A stretch of 14,538 bases of DNA from Lachnospiraceae bacterium UBA7012 (GTDB lineage Bacteria; Bacillota; Clostridia; Lachnospirales; Lachnospiraceae): assembly GCA_002449595.1 (NCBI GenBank), contig DJXE01000045.1, positions 1-14,538 of the forward strand. The letters are read 5' to 3'. Shown piece after piece: positions 1 to 7,712 of the stretch (its first letter is position 1; the number at the start of each line of letters is the position of its first letter). The position numbers and the translations under genes were made by a program. The notes below the pieces were generated by a model that saw nothing but the letters and a program-made list of their open reading frames with translations, ran no database searches and had not been told where the DNA came from.

Positions 1-1767
1 AACGAAGGTTTTGTCGTTCCGTGGTGGGCAAGTATCATTCCGTACCTGATCCTGATGGGTGGGGCAATGGTCCTCTGGTATGTGATGATGAACCGCATGG
101 GCGGCGGAGCCGGCGGGGTGGCTCGTTTCAGCAAGGCCAGAACACGTCTGGGCAGTGAAGAAAAGAACAAGAAGACCTTTGCCGATGTGGCAGGATGCGA
201 TGAGGAAAAGGAAGAACTGGCCGAGATCGTCGAATTCCTGAAGGATCCGAAAGCATATACGGCCATGGGGGCCAGAATCCCGAAAGGCGTGCTGCTCGTA
301 GGCCCTCCGGGAACCGGTAAGACCCTGCTTGCGAAGGCAGTAGCCGGTGAGGCGAACGTTCCGTTCTTCTCGATCTCCGGCTCGGAATTCGTGGAGATGT
401 TCGTCGGTATGGGCGCCGCGAAGGTGCGTGATTTGTTTAAGCAGGCGAACGAAAAAGCGCCCTGCATTATCTTTATCGATGAGATCGATACGATCGGTAA
501 AAAGCGTGACGGTGTCGGCGCGATCGGCGGCAACGATGAACGCGAACAGACCCTGAACCAGCTGCTGGCGGAGATGGACGGCTTCGACCCGGACAAGGGC
601 ATCATGGTGCTGGGCGCCACGAACCGGCCCGAGATCCTGGACAAGGCGCTGCTGCGTCCCGGCCGCTTCGACCGCCGGATCATCGTCGACCGCCCGGATC
701 TCAAGGGGCGCATCGCGATCCTGAAGGTCCACTCGAAGGACGTCAAGATGGACGACACCGTGAACCTCGAGGAGATCGCACTCGCGACGAGCGGCGCCGT
801 CGGCTCCGACCTCGCCAACATGATCAACGAGGCGGCGATCAACGCGGTCAAGAACCACCGGAGCTACGTCAACCAGAAGGACCTGTTCGAAGCGGTCGAG
901 CAGGTGCTGGTCGGCAAGGAGAAGAAGGACCGCATCATGAGCCCGAAGGAGCGCGAGATCGTCTCGTACCACGAGGTCGGCCACGCCCTGATCGCGGCGG
1001 TGCAGAAGGGCTCCGAGCCGGTGCAGAAGATCACGATCGTGCCGCGCACCATGGGCGCGCTCGGCTACGTGATGCAGGTTCCGGAGGAAGAAAAGTATCT
1101 TAACTCGAAACAAGAGCTTCACAACATGATCGTCGGCCTCCTCGGCGGCCGCGCGGCGGAGGAGCTCAAGTTTGAGACCGTCACGACCGGCGCCGCGAAC
1201 GACATCGAGCGGGCGACGCAGATCGCGCGGAACATGGTCACTCAGTATGGCATGAGCGACCGCTTCGGCCTGATGGGCCTGTCCACCGTGGAGAGCCAGT
1301 ATCTTGAGAACCGCCAGGTCCTCAACTGCAGCGACGTGACGGCGGCCGCGGTCGACGAGGAGGTCCGCCTGATCATCGAGGGCTGCTACAAAGAGGCGAA
1401 GGAGATCCTGTCCGAAAACCTCGACGTCATGGACAAGATCGCCGCGCACCTGATCAAGCGCGAGACGATCACCGGCAAGGAATTCATGCGCATCTACCGC
1501 GAAGCGAAGGGCCTGCCCCCGGAAGAAGACAAAACTTCGGAGGAGCGCGAGCTCGAGGAGATGCATAAGGAAGAAGCCGCGCAGCAGGCCGCGGAAGAAC
1601 CCGCGCAGCCTGATGCGGAAGAACAGCTGCAGCCCGCGGAAGAACCGGAACAGCAGCCTGCTCCGGAAGAACCCGCACAGCAGCCTGCTCCGGAAGAACC
1701 CGCACAGCAGCCGGAAGCGGAACAGCGCGGCCGGTTCTCCGGCGCGTCGGCGGACGACCTGATCTGA
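1..1767 (+). CDS. ftsH: ATP-dependent zinc metalloprotease FtsH (5' end outside window)
   Basis: FtsH is a hexameric inner-membrane AAA+ protease that extracts and degrades misfolded membrane proteins and some regulators. The frame is open from base 1, so the true start and the first membrane helix and periplasmic domain lie upstream; the ATG at 55 is internal. Seen in order: a hydrophobic segment at about 25-95 (second membrane helix); Walker A GPPGTGKT at 301-324; Walker B IIFIDE at 466-483; the second region of homology ATNRP...RPGRFDRR; the zinc site HEVGH at 970-984 (the family usually has HEAGH); and the third zinc ligand Asp in AANDIE at 1201-1203. After the protease domain comes a tail of about 75 residues rich in Glu, Pro, Gln and Ala, with internal repeats. 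uvrC follows 21 bp later. Identity is certain; only the N-terminus is missing. Confidence 0.97.
   Translation, partial: NEGFVVPWWASIIPYLILMGGAMVLWYVMMNRMGGGAGGVARFSKARTRLGSEEKNKKTFADVAGCDEEKEELAEIVEFLKDPKAYTAMGARIPKGVLLVGPPGTGKTLLAKAVAGEANVPFFSISGSEFVEMFVGMGAAKVRDLFKQANEKAPCIIFIDEIDTIGKKRDGVGAIGGNDEREQTLNQLLAEMDGFDPDKGIMVLGATNRPEILDKALLRPGRFDRRIIVDRPDLKGRIAILKVHSKDVKMDDTVNLEEIALATSGAVGSDLANMINEAAINAVKNHRSYVNQKDLFEAVEQVLVGKEKKDRIMSPKEREIVSYHEVGHALIAAVQKGSEPVQKITIVPRTMGALGYVMQVPEEEKYLNSKQELHNMIVGLLGGRAAEELKFETVTTGAANDIERATQIARNMVTQYGMSDRFGLMGLSTVESQYLENRQVLNCSDVTAAAVDEEVRLIIEGCYKEAKEILSENLDVMDKIAAHLIKRETITGKEFMRIYREAKGLPPEEDKTSEERELEEMHKEEAAQQAAEEPAQPDAEEQLQPAEEPEQQPAPEEPAQQPAPEEPAQQPEAEQRGRFSGASADDLI
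1654..1707 (+). repeat. 27-bp perfect tandem duplication in the ftsH tail
   Basis: Two identical 27-bp units (1654-1680 and 1681-1707) encode two copies of QPAPEEPAQ. Degenerate copies flank them (EEPAQ, EEPEQ), so the whole acidic Pro/Gln-rich tail looks grown by repeat expansion. The unit is a multiple of three, so copy-number change would keep the frame. Confidence 0.9.
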
Positions 1768-1788
1768 CATCCCAGTATTCGGAGAGAT

Positions 1789-3687
1789 ATGCAGGAACAG
1801 GAACAGCGTTTTGATATCCAGGAAGAACTGAAAAAACTCCCGGCTGAGCCGGGAGTTTATATCATGCGCGACGCGCAGGATACGATCATGTATGTCGGCA
1901 AGGCGGTGAATCTGCACAACCGCGTCCGCTCGTATTTCCGCAAGATCGTCGGAAGAGGGCCGCAGATCGACCGCATGGTCAGCCAGATCGAGCGGTTCGA
2001 GTACATCGTGACGGACTCGGAGCTGGAGGCCCTGATCCTTGAGAACAACCTGATCAAGGAGCACCGCCCCAAGTACAACACGATGCTCAAGGACGATAAG
2101 ACGTATCCTTACATCCGCGTCACGGTGACGGAGGCGTTTCCGAGAGTGCAGTTCTCGCGCCTGATGAAAAAGGACGGCGCGCGGTACTTCGGTCCGTTCA
2201 CGAGCGCGGACGCCGTGAGGGAGACGATCGAGCTTTTGAACCGCATGTACGGCCTCAGGGACTGCCGCAGGAACCTCCCGAAGGATATCGGGAAGGAGCG
2301 GCCGTGCCTGAACTTCCACATGGGCCGGTGCTGCGGCCCGTGCACGGGAAAGGTCACGGAAGAGGAATACCGGAAGCGGGTGGACCTCGCGCTCAGTTTC
2401 CTCGGCGGCAACTACGGCGAGATCATGCGCGACCTGAAGGCGAAGATGCAGGCCGCCTCCGACGAGATGAACTTCGAGGAGGCGATCCGCTGGCGCGACC
2501 TCTTAGAGAGCGTGAAGCAGGTGGCCCAGCGGCAGAAGATGTCCGGCGGCAGCGGGGATGACAAGGACATCCTCGGCATCGCGACAGAACCGGACGACAT
2601 CGATGCGGATGGCGTGGTGCAGATCTTTTTCATTCGCGACGGCAAGCTGATCGGCCGCGACCACTTCTACATGACGCACGTCAGCGGCCGCGAAAAGGCG
2701 GAGATCCTCTCGGATTTCGTCCGGCAGTTCTACGCCGGGACGCCGTTCGTGCCGAAGACGATCCTGATGCCGGAGGAGCCCGAGGAGAAGGGCCTCCTCG
2801 AGGAGTGGCTCTCCATCCGCCGCGGCGGCAAAGTGCAGATCGCAATTCCACAGCGCGGACAGAAGGAGAAGCTCGTGGAGCTGGCGCAGGAGAACGCCGC
2901 GCTGATCCTCAGCAAGGACAAAGAACGGTTAAAGCGCGAGGAAGGACGGACGATCGGCGCGGTACGCGAGATCTCCGAGCTCCTGGGCCTCGAAGACGCC
3001 TCCCGGATGGAGGCTTACGATATCTCCAACATCAGCGGCTTCGCGAACGTCGGCTCCATGGTCGTCTACGAGAAGGGCCGCCCCATGCGCAGCGACTACC
3101 GGAAGTTCCGGATCCGCACTGTGGCGGGACCTGACGATTACGCGTGCATGCGCGAGGTGCTGACAAGACGTTTTTCCCACGGCCTCAAAGAACAGGAGCA
3201 GCTCCGGGAAAAGCAGATCGACGAGCAGCTCGGCAGCTTTACCCGGTTCCCTGACGTCATCATGATGGACGGCGGCAAAGGGCAGGTGAACGTCGCGCTC
3301 TCCGTGCTGGAGGAACTCGGGCTTAACATTCCCGTGTGCGGCATGGTCAAGGACGACCACCACCGCACGAGAGGGCTGTATTTCCGAGGGGAAGAGATCC
3401 CGATCGACACCCGCTCCGAGGGCTTCAAGCTCCTCACGCGGCTCCAGGACGAAGTGCACCGCTTCGCGATCGAGTATCACCGCTCGCTCCGCTCGAAGTC
3501 GCAGGTGACCTCTCGCCTGGACGAGATCCCGGGCATCGGCCCCGCGAGAAGAAAAGCGCTGATGCGCAGCTTCCAGTCCATCGGCGAGATCATGGAGGCC
3601 TCCGTGGAGGAGCTCGCCGCGATCCCGGAGATCCCGCAGAAGCAGGCGGAGGCGATCTACGCGTATTTTCATGAGAAAGCGGAATAA
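1789..3687 (+). CDS. uvrC: UvrABC system protein C (excinuclease subunit C)
   Basis: UvrC makes the 3' and 5' incisions around a lesion marked by UvrA/UvrB in nucleotide excision repair. All expected domains are present in 632 residues. The GIY-YIG nuclease lies at about residues 16-90 (PGVYIMRD...MYVGKA). A cysteine cluster C159-x13-C173-x7-C181-x3-C185 matches the iron-sulphur spacing known in UvrC. A UVR motif that binds UvrB is at about 205-245. The RNase H-like nuclease has the acidic residues D411 (YDISNISG) and D494 (MMDGGKG) and H557. A helix-hairpin-helix pair from about 578 to the end includes IPGIGPARRKAL. The start at 1789 is preceded by GGAGAG at suitable distance. It sits 21 bp behind ftsH and may be co-transcribed with it. 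No clear terminator follows. Confidence 0.97.
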   Translation: MQEQEQRFDIQEELKKLPAEPGVYIMRDAQDTIMYVGKAVNLHNRVRSYFRKIVGRGPQIDRMVSQIERFEYIVTDSELEALILENNLIKEHRPKYNTMLKDDKTYPYIRVTVTEAFPRVQFSRLMKKDGARYFGPFTSADAVRETIELLNRMYGLRDCRRNLPKDIGKERPCLNFHMGRCCGPCTGKVTEEEYRKRVDLALSFLGGNYGEIMRDLKAKMQAASDEMNFEEAIRWRDLLESVKQVAQRQKMSGGSGDDKDILGIATEPDDIDADGVVQIFFIRDGKLIGRDHFYMTHVSGREKAEILSDFVRQFYAGTPFVPKTILMPEEPEEKGLLEEWLSIRRGGKVQIAIPQRGQKEKLVELAQENAALILSKDKERLKREEGRTIGAVREISELLGLEDASRMEAYDISNISGFANVGSMVVYEKGRPMRSDYRKFRIRTVAGPDDYACMREVLTRRFSHGLKEQEQLREKQIDEQLGSFTRFPDVIMMDGGKGQVNVALSVLEELGLNIPVCGMVKDDHHRTRGLYFRGEEIPIDTRSEGFKLLTRLQDEVHRFAIEYHRSLRSKSQVTSRLDEIPGIGPARRKALMRSFQSIGEIMEASVEELAAIPEIPQKQAEAIYAYFHEKAE

Positions 3688-3691
3688 CGCC

Positions 3692-3752
3692 GCGGCAGTT
3701 TACGTGAAAATTCACGACCTGTCGGAATAATGCCGCAGACCGCGAGACGCGG
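3692..3752 (+). other. Structured segment after uvrC (nested inverted repeats, no T-tract)
   Basis: GCGGCA (3692-3697) can pair with TGCCGC (3731-3736), enclosing a small hairpin CGTGA-AAAT-TCACG (3703-3716). Directly after is CCGCG-AGA-CGCGG (3740-3752). None is followed by a run of T, so I do not call it an intrinsic terminator. It may stabilise the uvrC 3' end or weakly attenuate read-through into hprK. Confidence 0.4.
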
Positions 3753-3758
3753 GAATCA

Positions 3759-3767
3759 TGTTATACT
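3759..3767 (+). promoter_or_regulatory. Extended -10 promoter for the hprK operon
   Basis: TG-T-TATACT (TATACT at 3762-3767) is a near-consensus extended -10. There is no good -35 at 16-18 bp upstream (GC-rich there), which fits a promoter depending on the TG extension. Transcription would start near 3774, giving a leader of about 150 nt before hprK. It is the only good promoter candidate I found between uvrC and the terminator at 7997. Confidence 0.6.
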
Positions 3768-3778
3768 ACTTACATATG

Positions 3779-3792
3779 TGAAAGTGATTCAA
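3779..3792 (+). promoter_or_regulatory. Possible weak cre-like (CcpA) site at the hprK transcription start
   Basis: TGAAAGTGATTCAA matches 11 of 14 positions of the Bacillus cre consensus WGWAARCGYTWWMA but lacks the central CG, so it is a weak candidate. It lies just after the predicted start site and overlaps the end of a palindrome ACATATGT (3772-3779). Binding here would block hprK transcription. Confidence 0.25.
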
Positions 3793-3797
3793 CAAAC

Positions 3798-3844
3798 AGG
3801 ATCCTGAAAGCAATCATAAGAATACGATCATGGAAAAGGATCCT
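3798..3844 (+). repeat. Paired 8-bp palindromes AGGATCCT in the hprK leader
   Basis: AGGATCCT occurs at 3798-3805 and 3837-3844. Each copy is self-palindromic and the two can also pair with one another across a 31-nt loop in the leader RNA. Function unknown; possibly an operator pair or a leader stem-loop, or chance. Confidence 0.4.
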
Positions 3845-3925
3845 GCCGACGATCGCGAACAACGAAACAATTTATATTCACAGATACATTGACACGGAGA
3901 CAGCAGCCAACGACAAGGGGGATTT

Positions 3926-4870
3926 ATGGCGACCATACGTCTGAGTGAAGTCGTAGAGAAAATGAAGCTCACCAACATGACGCCGGAGGTGGACGTAAAC
4001 AAGATCAAGATCCGCCAGCCGGACGTCAACCGTCCCGCGATCCAGCTCACAGGCTACCTGGAGCACTTCGAGGCGACGCGTATCCAGATCATCGGCCTCG
4101 TCGAGCACGCCTACATGGAATCGATGGACGAGGACCGCAAGGAGAGGATCCTGCGGGAACTGCTGAGCATGGAGATCCCGTGCTTCATCTTCTGCCGCAG
4201 CCTCATGCCGGACGAGATGTTCATCCGGCTCGCGACGGAAAACAACATCGCGCTCCTCGTGAGCAAGCAGGCGACCAGTACTTTCACCGCGGAGCTGATC
4301 CGCTGGCTGAACGTGCGGCTCGCGCCCTGCATCTCCATCCACGGCGTTCTGGTCGACGTGTACGGCGTCGGCGTCCTGATCACCGGTGAGAGCGGCATCG
4401 GTAAATCCGAGACCGCACTGGAACTGATCAAGCGCGGCCACCGTCTCGTCTCGGACGACGTCGTCGAGATCCGGAGAGTCAGCGAAGTCTCGCTCGTCGG
4501 CTCCGCGCCGGCGATCACCAAGCACTTCATCGAGCTGCGGGGCATCGGCATCGTGGACGTCAAGGCGCTGTTCGGCGCATCCAGCGTCCGCAACATGACC
4601 AACATCGACCTCGTCATCCAGATGGAGGAGTGGAGCAAGGACAAGGAATATGACCGGCTCGGCCTCGAGGAGGAGCACACCGAGTTCCTCGGGATCCCCG
4701 TCGTGTGCCACCGGATCCCGATCCGTCCCGGCAGAAACCTCGCGCTGATCTGCGAGGCGGCCGCCGTCAACCACAGGCAGAAGGAGATGGGCTACAACGC
4801 CGCGCAGGAGCTCTACAAGCGCGTGCAGGAATCGCTCTCGAAGCGCCGCTCGGATGACGAAGATGAATGA
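3926..4870 (+). CDS. hprK: HPr kinase/phosphorylase
   Basis: HprK phosphorylates and dephosphorylates Ser46 of HPr family proteins in response to glycolytic intermediates, which is the sensor step of carbon catabolite repression in Firmicutes. The 314 residues have the usual length. An N-terminal domain (about 1-130) is followed by the P-loop kinase domain, with Walker A GESGIGKS at residues 154-161, the SDD motif just after it, and the HPrK signature LRGIGIVDVKALFG at 204-217. The ATG is preceded by AAGGGGG at good spacing. The C-terminus is acidic (SDDEDE) and overlaps the murB start, suggesting translational coupling. A likely substrate, an HPr-like protein with intact Ser46, is encoded in the same operon at 7713. 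Identity is secure. Confidence 0.96.
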   Translation: MATIRLSEVVEKMKLTNMTPEVDVNKIKIRQPDVNRPAIQLTGYLEHFEATRIQIIGLVEHAYMESMDEDRKERILRELLSMEIPCFIFCRSLMPDEMFIRLATENNIALLVSKQATSTFTAELIRWLNVRLAPCISIHGVLVDVYGVGVLITGESGIGKSETALELIKRGHRLVSDDVVEIRRVSEVSLVGSAPAITKHFIELRGIGIVDVKALFGASSVRNMTNIDLVIQMEEWSKDKEYDRLGLEEEHTEFLGIPVVCHRIPIRPGRNLALICEAAAVNHRQKEMGYNAAQELYKRVQESLSKRRSDDEDE

Positions 4871-5804
4871 CAATGTAATTGATGAGTTAAAGAAAGTCCT
4901 TCCGGAGGACCGCATTCTTCTGCAGGAGCCGATGCGCCTGCACTGTTCCTTCCGGACGGGCGGTCCCGCGGACCTGTTTCTCCGCGTCTCTTCCCGCGAG
5001 GAGCTCGAGGGCGTCCTCCGGATCCTGAGGCAGGCGCAGGTCCCGACGTATCTTCTCGGGCGGGGGACCAACGTCCTCGTCGCCGACGAGGGAATCCGCG
5101 GCGCCGTCGTCACGATGACGGACCGGATGGACCGGATCGAAGTGTCCGGAAACACGGTGACCGCGGAGGCGGGCGCACCGCTCTCGCGCATCGCCGCGGC
5201 CGCGAAGGATCACGGCCTCACCGGCCTTGAGTTCGCGGCGGGCATCCCGGGTTCCCTTGGCGGCGCGATCCTCATGAACGCCGGCGCCTACGGCGGCGAG
5301 ATGAAGCAGGTCGTCCGGGAAGTTACTATGCTGAAAAGCACTGCCGCCAGCGATCAAGGAAGCTCCGGCACGGAAGATACAGTCGTGACCATCCCCGGCG
5401 AGGAGATGGAATTCGGCTACCGCACGAGCCGCGTGAAGACAGAGGGCGGTATCGTCCTGAGCGCGACGTTTGCGCTTGAGGAGGGCGATCCGGCGGAGAT
5501 CGCCGCGAAGATGGAAGACCTCGCCGCGAGGCGCAGGGACAAACAGCCGCTCGAATACCCGAGCGCGGGGAGCACCTTCAAGCGCCCGGAGGGAGACTTT
5601 GCGGGCCGCCTCATCGAGGAGGCGGGGCTAAGGGGCTTTTCCATAGGAGGAGCGCAGGTCTCGGAGAAGCACTGCGGCTTCGTCATCAACCGCGGCGGCG
5701 CGACGTCTGCGGACGTCATGGCCGTGATCGACGCCGTGCGCGCCCGCGTCTTTGAGACGTCGGGGCGGATGCTCGAGCGGGAAGTAATCTATCTTGGGAT
5801 GTAG
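4854..5804 (+). CDS. murB: UDP-N-acetylenolpyruvoylglucosamine reductase
   Basis: MurB is the cytosolic FAD enzyme that reduces UDP-GlcNAc-enolpyruvate to UDP-MurNAc with NADPH in peptidoglycan synthesis. Seen: FRTGGPADLF, the FAD phosphate segment LGRGTNVLVAD, the AGIPGSLGGAILMNAGAYG core, YRTSR, and the C-terminal domain PSAGSTFKRP...GGAQVSEKHCGFVIN. S240 of that motif matches the catalytic Ser of the family. The short segment after YGGEMKQVVREV appears longer and richer in Ser/Thr/Gly than in the homologues I recall. The start is uncertain: ATG 4854 and ATG 4863 are both in frame, neither has a strong Shine-Dalgarno, and both overlap the end of hprK (by 17 or 8 bp), so translation is probably coupled. 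I keep the longer form. Length and motifs are otherwise normal. Confidence 0.95.
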   Translation: MTKMNDNVIDELKKVLPEDRILLQEPMRLHCSFRTGGPADLFLRVSSREELEGVLRILRQAQVPTYLLGRGTNVLVADEGIRGAVVTMTDRMDRIEVSGNTVTAEAGAPLSRIAAAAKDHGLTGLEFAAGIPGSLGGAILMNAGAYGGEMKQVVREVTMLKSTAASDQGSSGTEDTVVTIPGEEMEFGYRTSRVKTEGGIVLSATFALEEGDPAEIAAKMEDLAARRRDKQPLEYPSAGSTFKRPEGDFAGRLIEEAGLRGFSIGGAQVSEKHCGFVINRGGATSADVMAVIDAVRARVFETSGRMLEREVIYLGM

Positions 5805-5813
5805 ACGGCACCA

Positions 5814-5872
5814 CCGGTGCTGACGCACCGGGTACCGCCGCATTCGGCAAAACCACATTCGTGGATTTTGCC
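5814..5872 (+). other. Hairpin cluster in the murB-rapZ gap
   Basis: Two strong stems sit in an 84-bp intergenic stretch. CCGGTGC (5814-5820)-TGAC-GCACCGG (5825-5831) is a perfect 7-bp stem with a 4-nt loop. GGCAAAACCAC (5846-5856)-ATTC-GTGG-a-TTTTGCC (5861-5872) is an 11-bp stem with one bulged A. A weaker GCCG-CATT-CGGC (5837-5848) shares bases with the second stem, so the two are mutually exclusive. No T-run follows; the rapZ ribosome site (GAGGAA, 5879-5884) begins 6 nt after the second stem. It could modulate rapZ translation, mark a processing site, or be a dispersed palindromic repeat. Confidence 0.6.
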
Positions 5873-5888
5873 TCAGCGAGGAATAAAC

Positions 5889-6740
5889 ATGAGATTTGTA
5901 GTCGTGACGGGAATGAGCGGCGGCGGCAAGGCCACCGCGATCCGGATGCTTGAGGACGAAGGCTATTACTGCGTTGACAACCTGCCGGTGCGGCTGATCG
6001 ACAAGTTCACCGAGCTGATGTTCATGCCGGGGAGCGAGATCAGCAAGGTCGTGCTCGGCCTGGATGTGCGCGCCGACCAGCCCTTTGCCTACGTCGAGGA
6101 CGTCCTCGCGAAGCTCCGTGAAAAGGGTTATCCATACGAGATCCTGTTCATGGACGCGAGCGACGAGACGCTGATCAAGCGCTACAAAGAGACGCGCAGG
6201 GCGCATCCCATGGCGCCGGACGGGCGCGTCGAGGACGGGATCCGCGCGGAGCGGGAAGTGCTCCGCGGCATCAAGGCGAACGCCGACTACGTGATCGACA
6301 CGTCGCGGCTCCTCACGCGGGAGCTGAAGGAAGAACTCGTGAAGATCTTCCTCGAGAACCGTTCCTACAACTCGCTGATGATCTCCGTGACGTCCTTCGG
6401 CTTCAAAAAGGGAATTCCGGTCGACGCGGACCTCGTGTTCGACGTGCGGTTCCTGCCGAATCCGTTCTATATTGATGAACTCAAGATGCTGACCGGCAAC
6501 GATGCGCCGGTGCGGGACTACGTCATGAGCTTCGAGGAGTCCAAGGTTTTCATGGAGAAGCTCGAGGACATGATCCGGTTCCTGATCCCGAACTACGTGA
6601 AGGAAGGCAAGAACCAGCTGGTCATCGCGATCGGCTGCACGGGCGGGCAGCACCGGAGCGTCACGCTCGCGAACGAGCTCTATGAGCGCTTAAAAGGCCA
6701 GGGCGAGTACGGCATCAAGATCTACCACAGGGATATCTGA
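5889..6740 (+). CDS. rapZ: RapZ/YvcJ family nucleotide-binding protein
   Basis: The family binds ATP/GTP. In enterobacteria RapZ is an adaptor for RNase E acting on the GlmZ small RNA and senses glucosamine-6-phosphate. In Bacillus YvcJ affects competence. The exact role here cannot be read from sequence. The 283 residues include an N-terminal P-loop G8-MSGGGK14-A15, the ED-GYYCVDNLP motif, VIDTS, LPNPFYIDELKMLTG, and the diagnostic C-terminal GCTGGQHRS. The residue after the P-loop Lys, normally Ser/Thr for Mg2+, is Ala15, with Thr at 16. The ATG at 5889 is chosen over an in-frame GTG at 5817 because GAGGAA stands just before it and the upstream 24 codons lie in the hairpin cluster and look unlike the family. 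whiA begins 8 bp later. Confidence 0.93.
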   Translation: MRFVVVTGMSGGGKATAIRMLEDEGYYCVDNLPVRLIDKFTELMFMPGSEISKVVLGLDVRADQPFAYVEDVLAKLREKGYPYEILFMDASDETLIKRYKETRRAHPMAPDGRVEDGIRAEREVLRGIKANADYVIDTSRLLTRELKEELVKIFLENRSYNSLMISVTSFGFKKGIPVDADLVFDVRFLPNPFYIDELKMLTGNDAPVRDYVMSFEESKVFMEKLEDMIRFLIPNYVKEGKNQLVIAIGCTGGQHRSVTLANELYERLKGQGEYGIKIYHRDI

Positions 6741-6748
6741 GGACAGGC

Positions 6749-7672
6749 ATGTCTTTTTCTTCTGAAGTCAAAAGCGAACTCAGCCGGATCATCCCGCGGG
6801 GAAAACACTGCAGGATCGCGTCGCTCGCCGCCATCCTCTCCTCAGTCGGCATCTGGGAGGAAGGCCCGGACGGCCTGCGTCTTTCCCTCGATACGGACAA
6901 TCCGCAGCTGATTGGAAAATGCTTTACATTATTCGAAAAAACTACTAATATAAGTCTCAAATTGTCCCCGGAGCGGAATATGACGCGTGTCCTGGCGAAA
7001 GAGGAGGACCTCCTTGCCGCCGCGGAGCTGCTTCAGATGACGGACGGGGACGGCAGAGTGCGGACAGCACGGAAGACGGGCGTCCCGGACGCCCTTCTTG
7101 CGAGAGCCTGCTGCAGGAGAAGCTATCTCAGGGATACGTTCCTGTGCATCGGATCCATGAGCGACCCGAGCCGGGAATACCACCTGGAGTTCGACGCGCA
7201 GACCGGAGAACACGCGCAGCAGATCCGGCAGGCGATGGAAGACTGCGGAATCGGAAGCAGGATCATCCGCCGCAAGAAGTACCACGTGGTCTACGTCAAA
7301 GACTCGACGGCGATCGTGACGCTGCTCACCATGATGGGCGCGCACGCGTCCCTCTTGGAAATGGAGAACTCCCGGATCCTCAAGGAGGTGCGCAACCAGG
7401 TCAACCGCCGCGTCAACTGCGAGACCGCGAACATCGGGAAGACCGTCAGCGCGGCGCAGCACCAGATCGAAGACATCCGCCTTCTGGAGGAGAAGGGCGT
7501 CCTTAAGGAACTGCCCGAGAAACTCCGCAAAGCTGCGGAACTGCGGCTGGAATATCCGGAAGCGGCGCTGCAGGAGCTCGGCGGCCTCATGGTACCGCCG
7601 GTCGGCAAGTCCGGCATGAACCACAGGCTCAGGAAACTGTCCGAACTGGCAGCAGGGTATCGAACCACGTAA
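6749..7672 (+). CDS. whiA: DNA-binding protein WhiA
   Basis: WhiA is a conserved Gram-positive DNA-binding protein (sporulation regulator in Streptomyces; cell-division and chromosome-segregation effects in Bacillus). The 307 residues are of normal length. They begin MSFSSEVKSELSRI, followed by a degenerate LAGLIDADG homing-endonuclease-like domain to about residue 200. The C-terminal helix-turn-helix domain contains RRVNCETANIGKT, then QIEDIRLLEE and VGKSGMNHRLRKL, which are hallmark segments. GAGGAC lies just before the ATG, and the gene is 8 bp behind rapZ. In Bacillus yvcK normally lies between these two genes; it is absent here. The 3' end is 40 bp from the HPr-like gene, as whiA-crh are arranged in B. 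subtilis. Confidence 0.95.
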   Translation: MSFSSEVKSELSRIIPRGKHCRIASLAAILSSVGIWEEGPDGLRLSLDTDNPQLIGKCFTLFEKTTNISLKLSPERNMTRVLAKEEDLLAAAELLQMTDGDGRVRTARKTGVPDALLARACCRRSYLRDTFLCIGSMSDPSREYHLEFDAQTGEHAQQIRQAMEDCGIGSRIIRRKKYHVVYVKDSTAIVTLLTMMGAHASLLEMENSRILKEVRNQVNRRVNCETANIGKTVSAAQHQIEDIRLLEEKGVLKELPEKLRKAAELRLEYPEAALQELGGLMVPPVGKSGMNHRLRKLSELAAGYRTT

Positions 7673-7712
7673 GGCCCGTTCGTCTACCGGAAGTATCGAA
7701 GAGGAGTATATT

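Noticed and set aside
55..57. ATG at 55 as the ftsH start
   Set aside because: The frame is open upstream to base 1 and codes for the second membrane helix in continuity, so the gene starts before the window.
3830..3892. Short upstream frame of 20 codons in the hprK leader (MEKDPADDREQ...)
   Set aside because: No Shine-Dalgarno and no sign of conservation visible; kept only as a possibility for a leader peptide.
3878..5191. Minus-strand open frame of 437 codons opposite hprK and murB
   Set aside because: It is antisense to two well-identified genes, its protein is rich in Arg/Asp/Leu without any recognisable domain, and such frames arise from the strong GC bias at third codon positions.
5817..5888. 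N-terminal extension of rapZ from a GTG at 5817
   Set aside because: The added 24 residues have no resemblance to the family, lie over the hairpin cluster and lack a ribosome site, whereas ATG 5889 has GAGGAA close before it.
5628..6653. Minus-strand open frame of 341 codons opposite rapZ
   Set aside because: Shadow frame over a conserved gene; composition typical of antisense GC-rich DNA.
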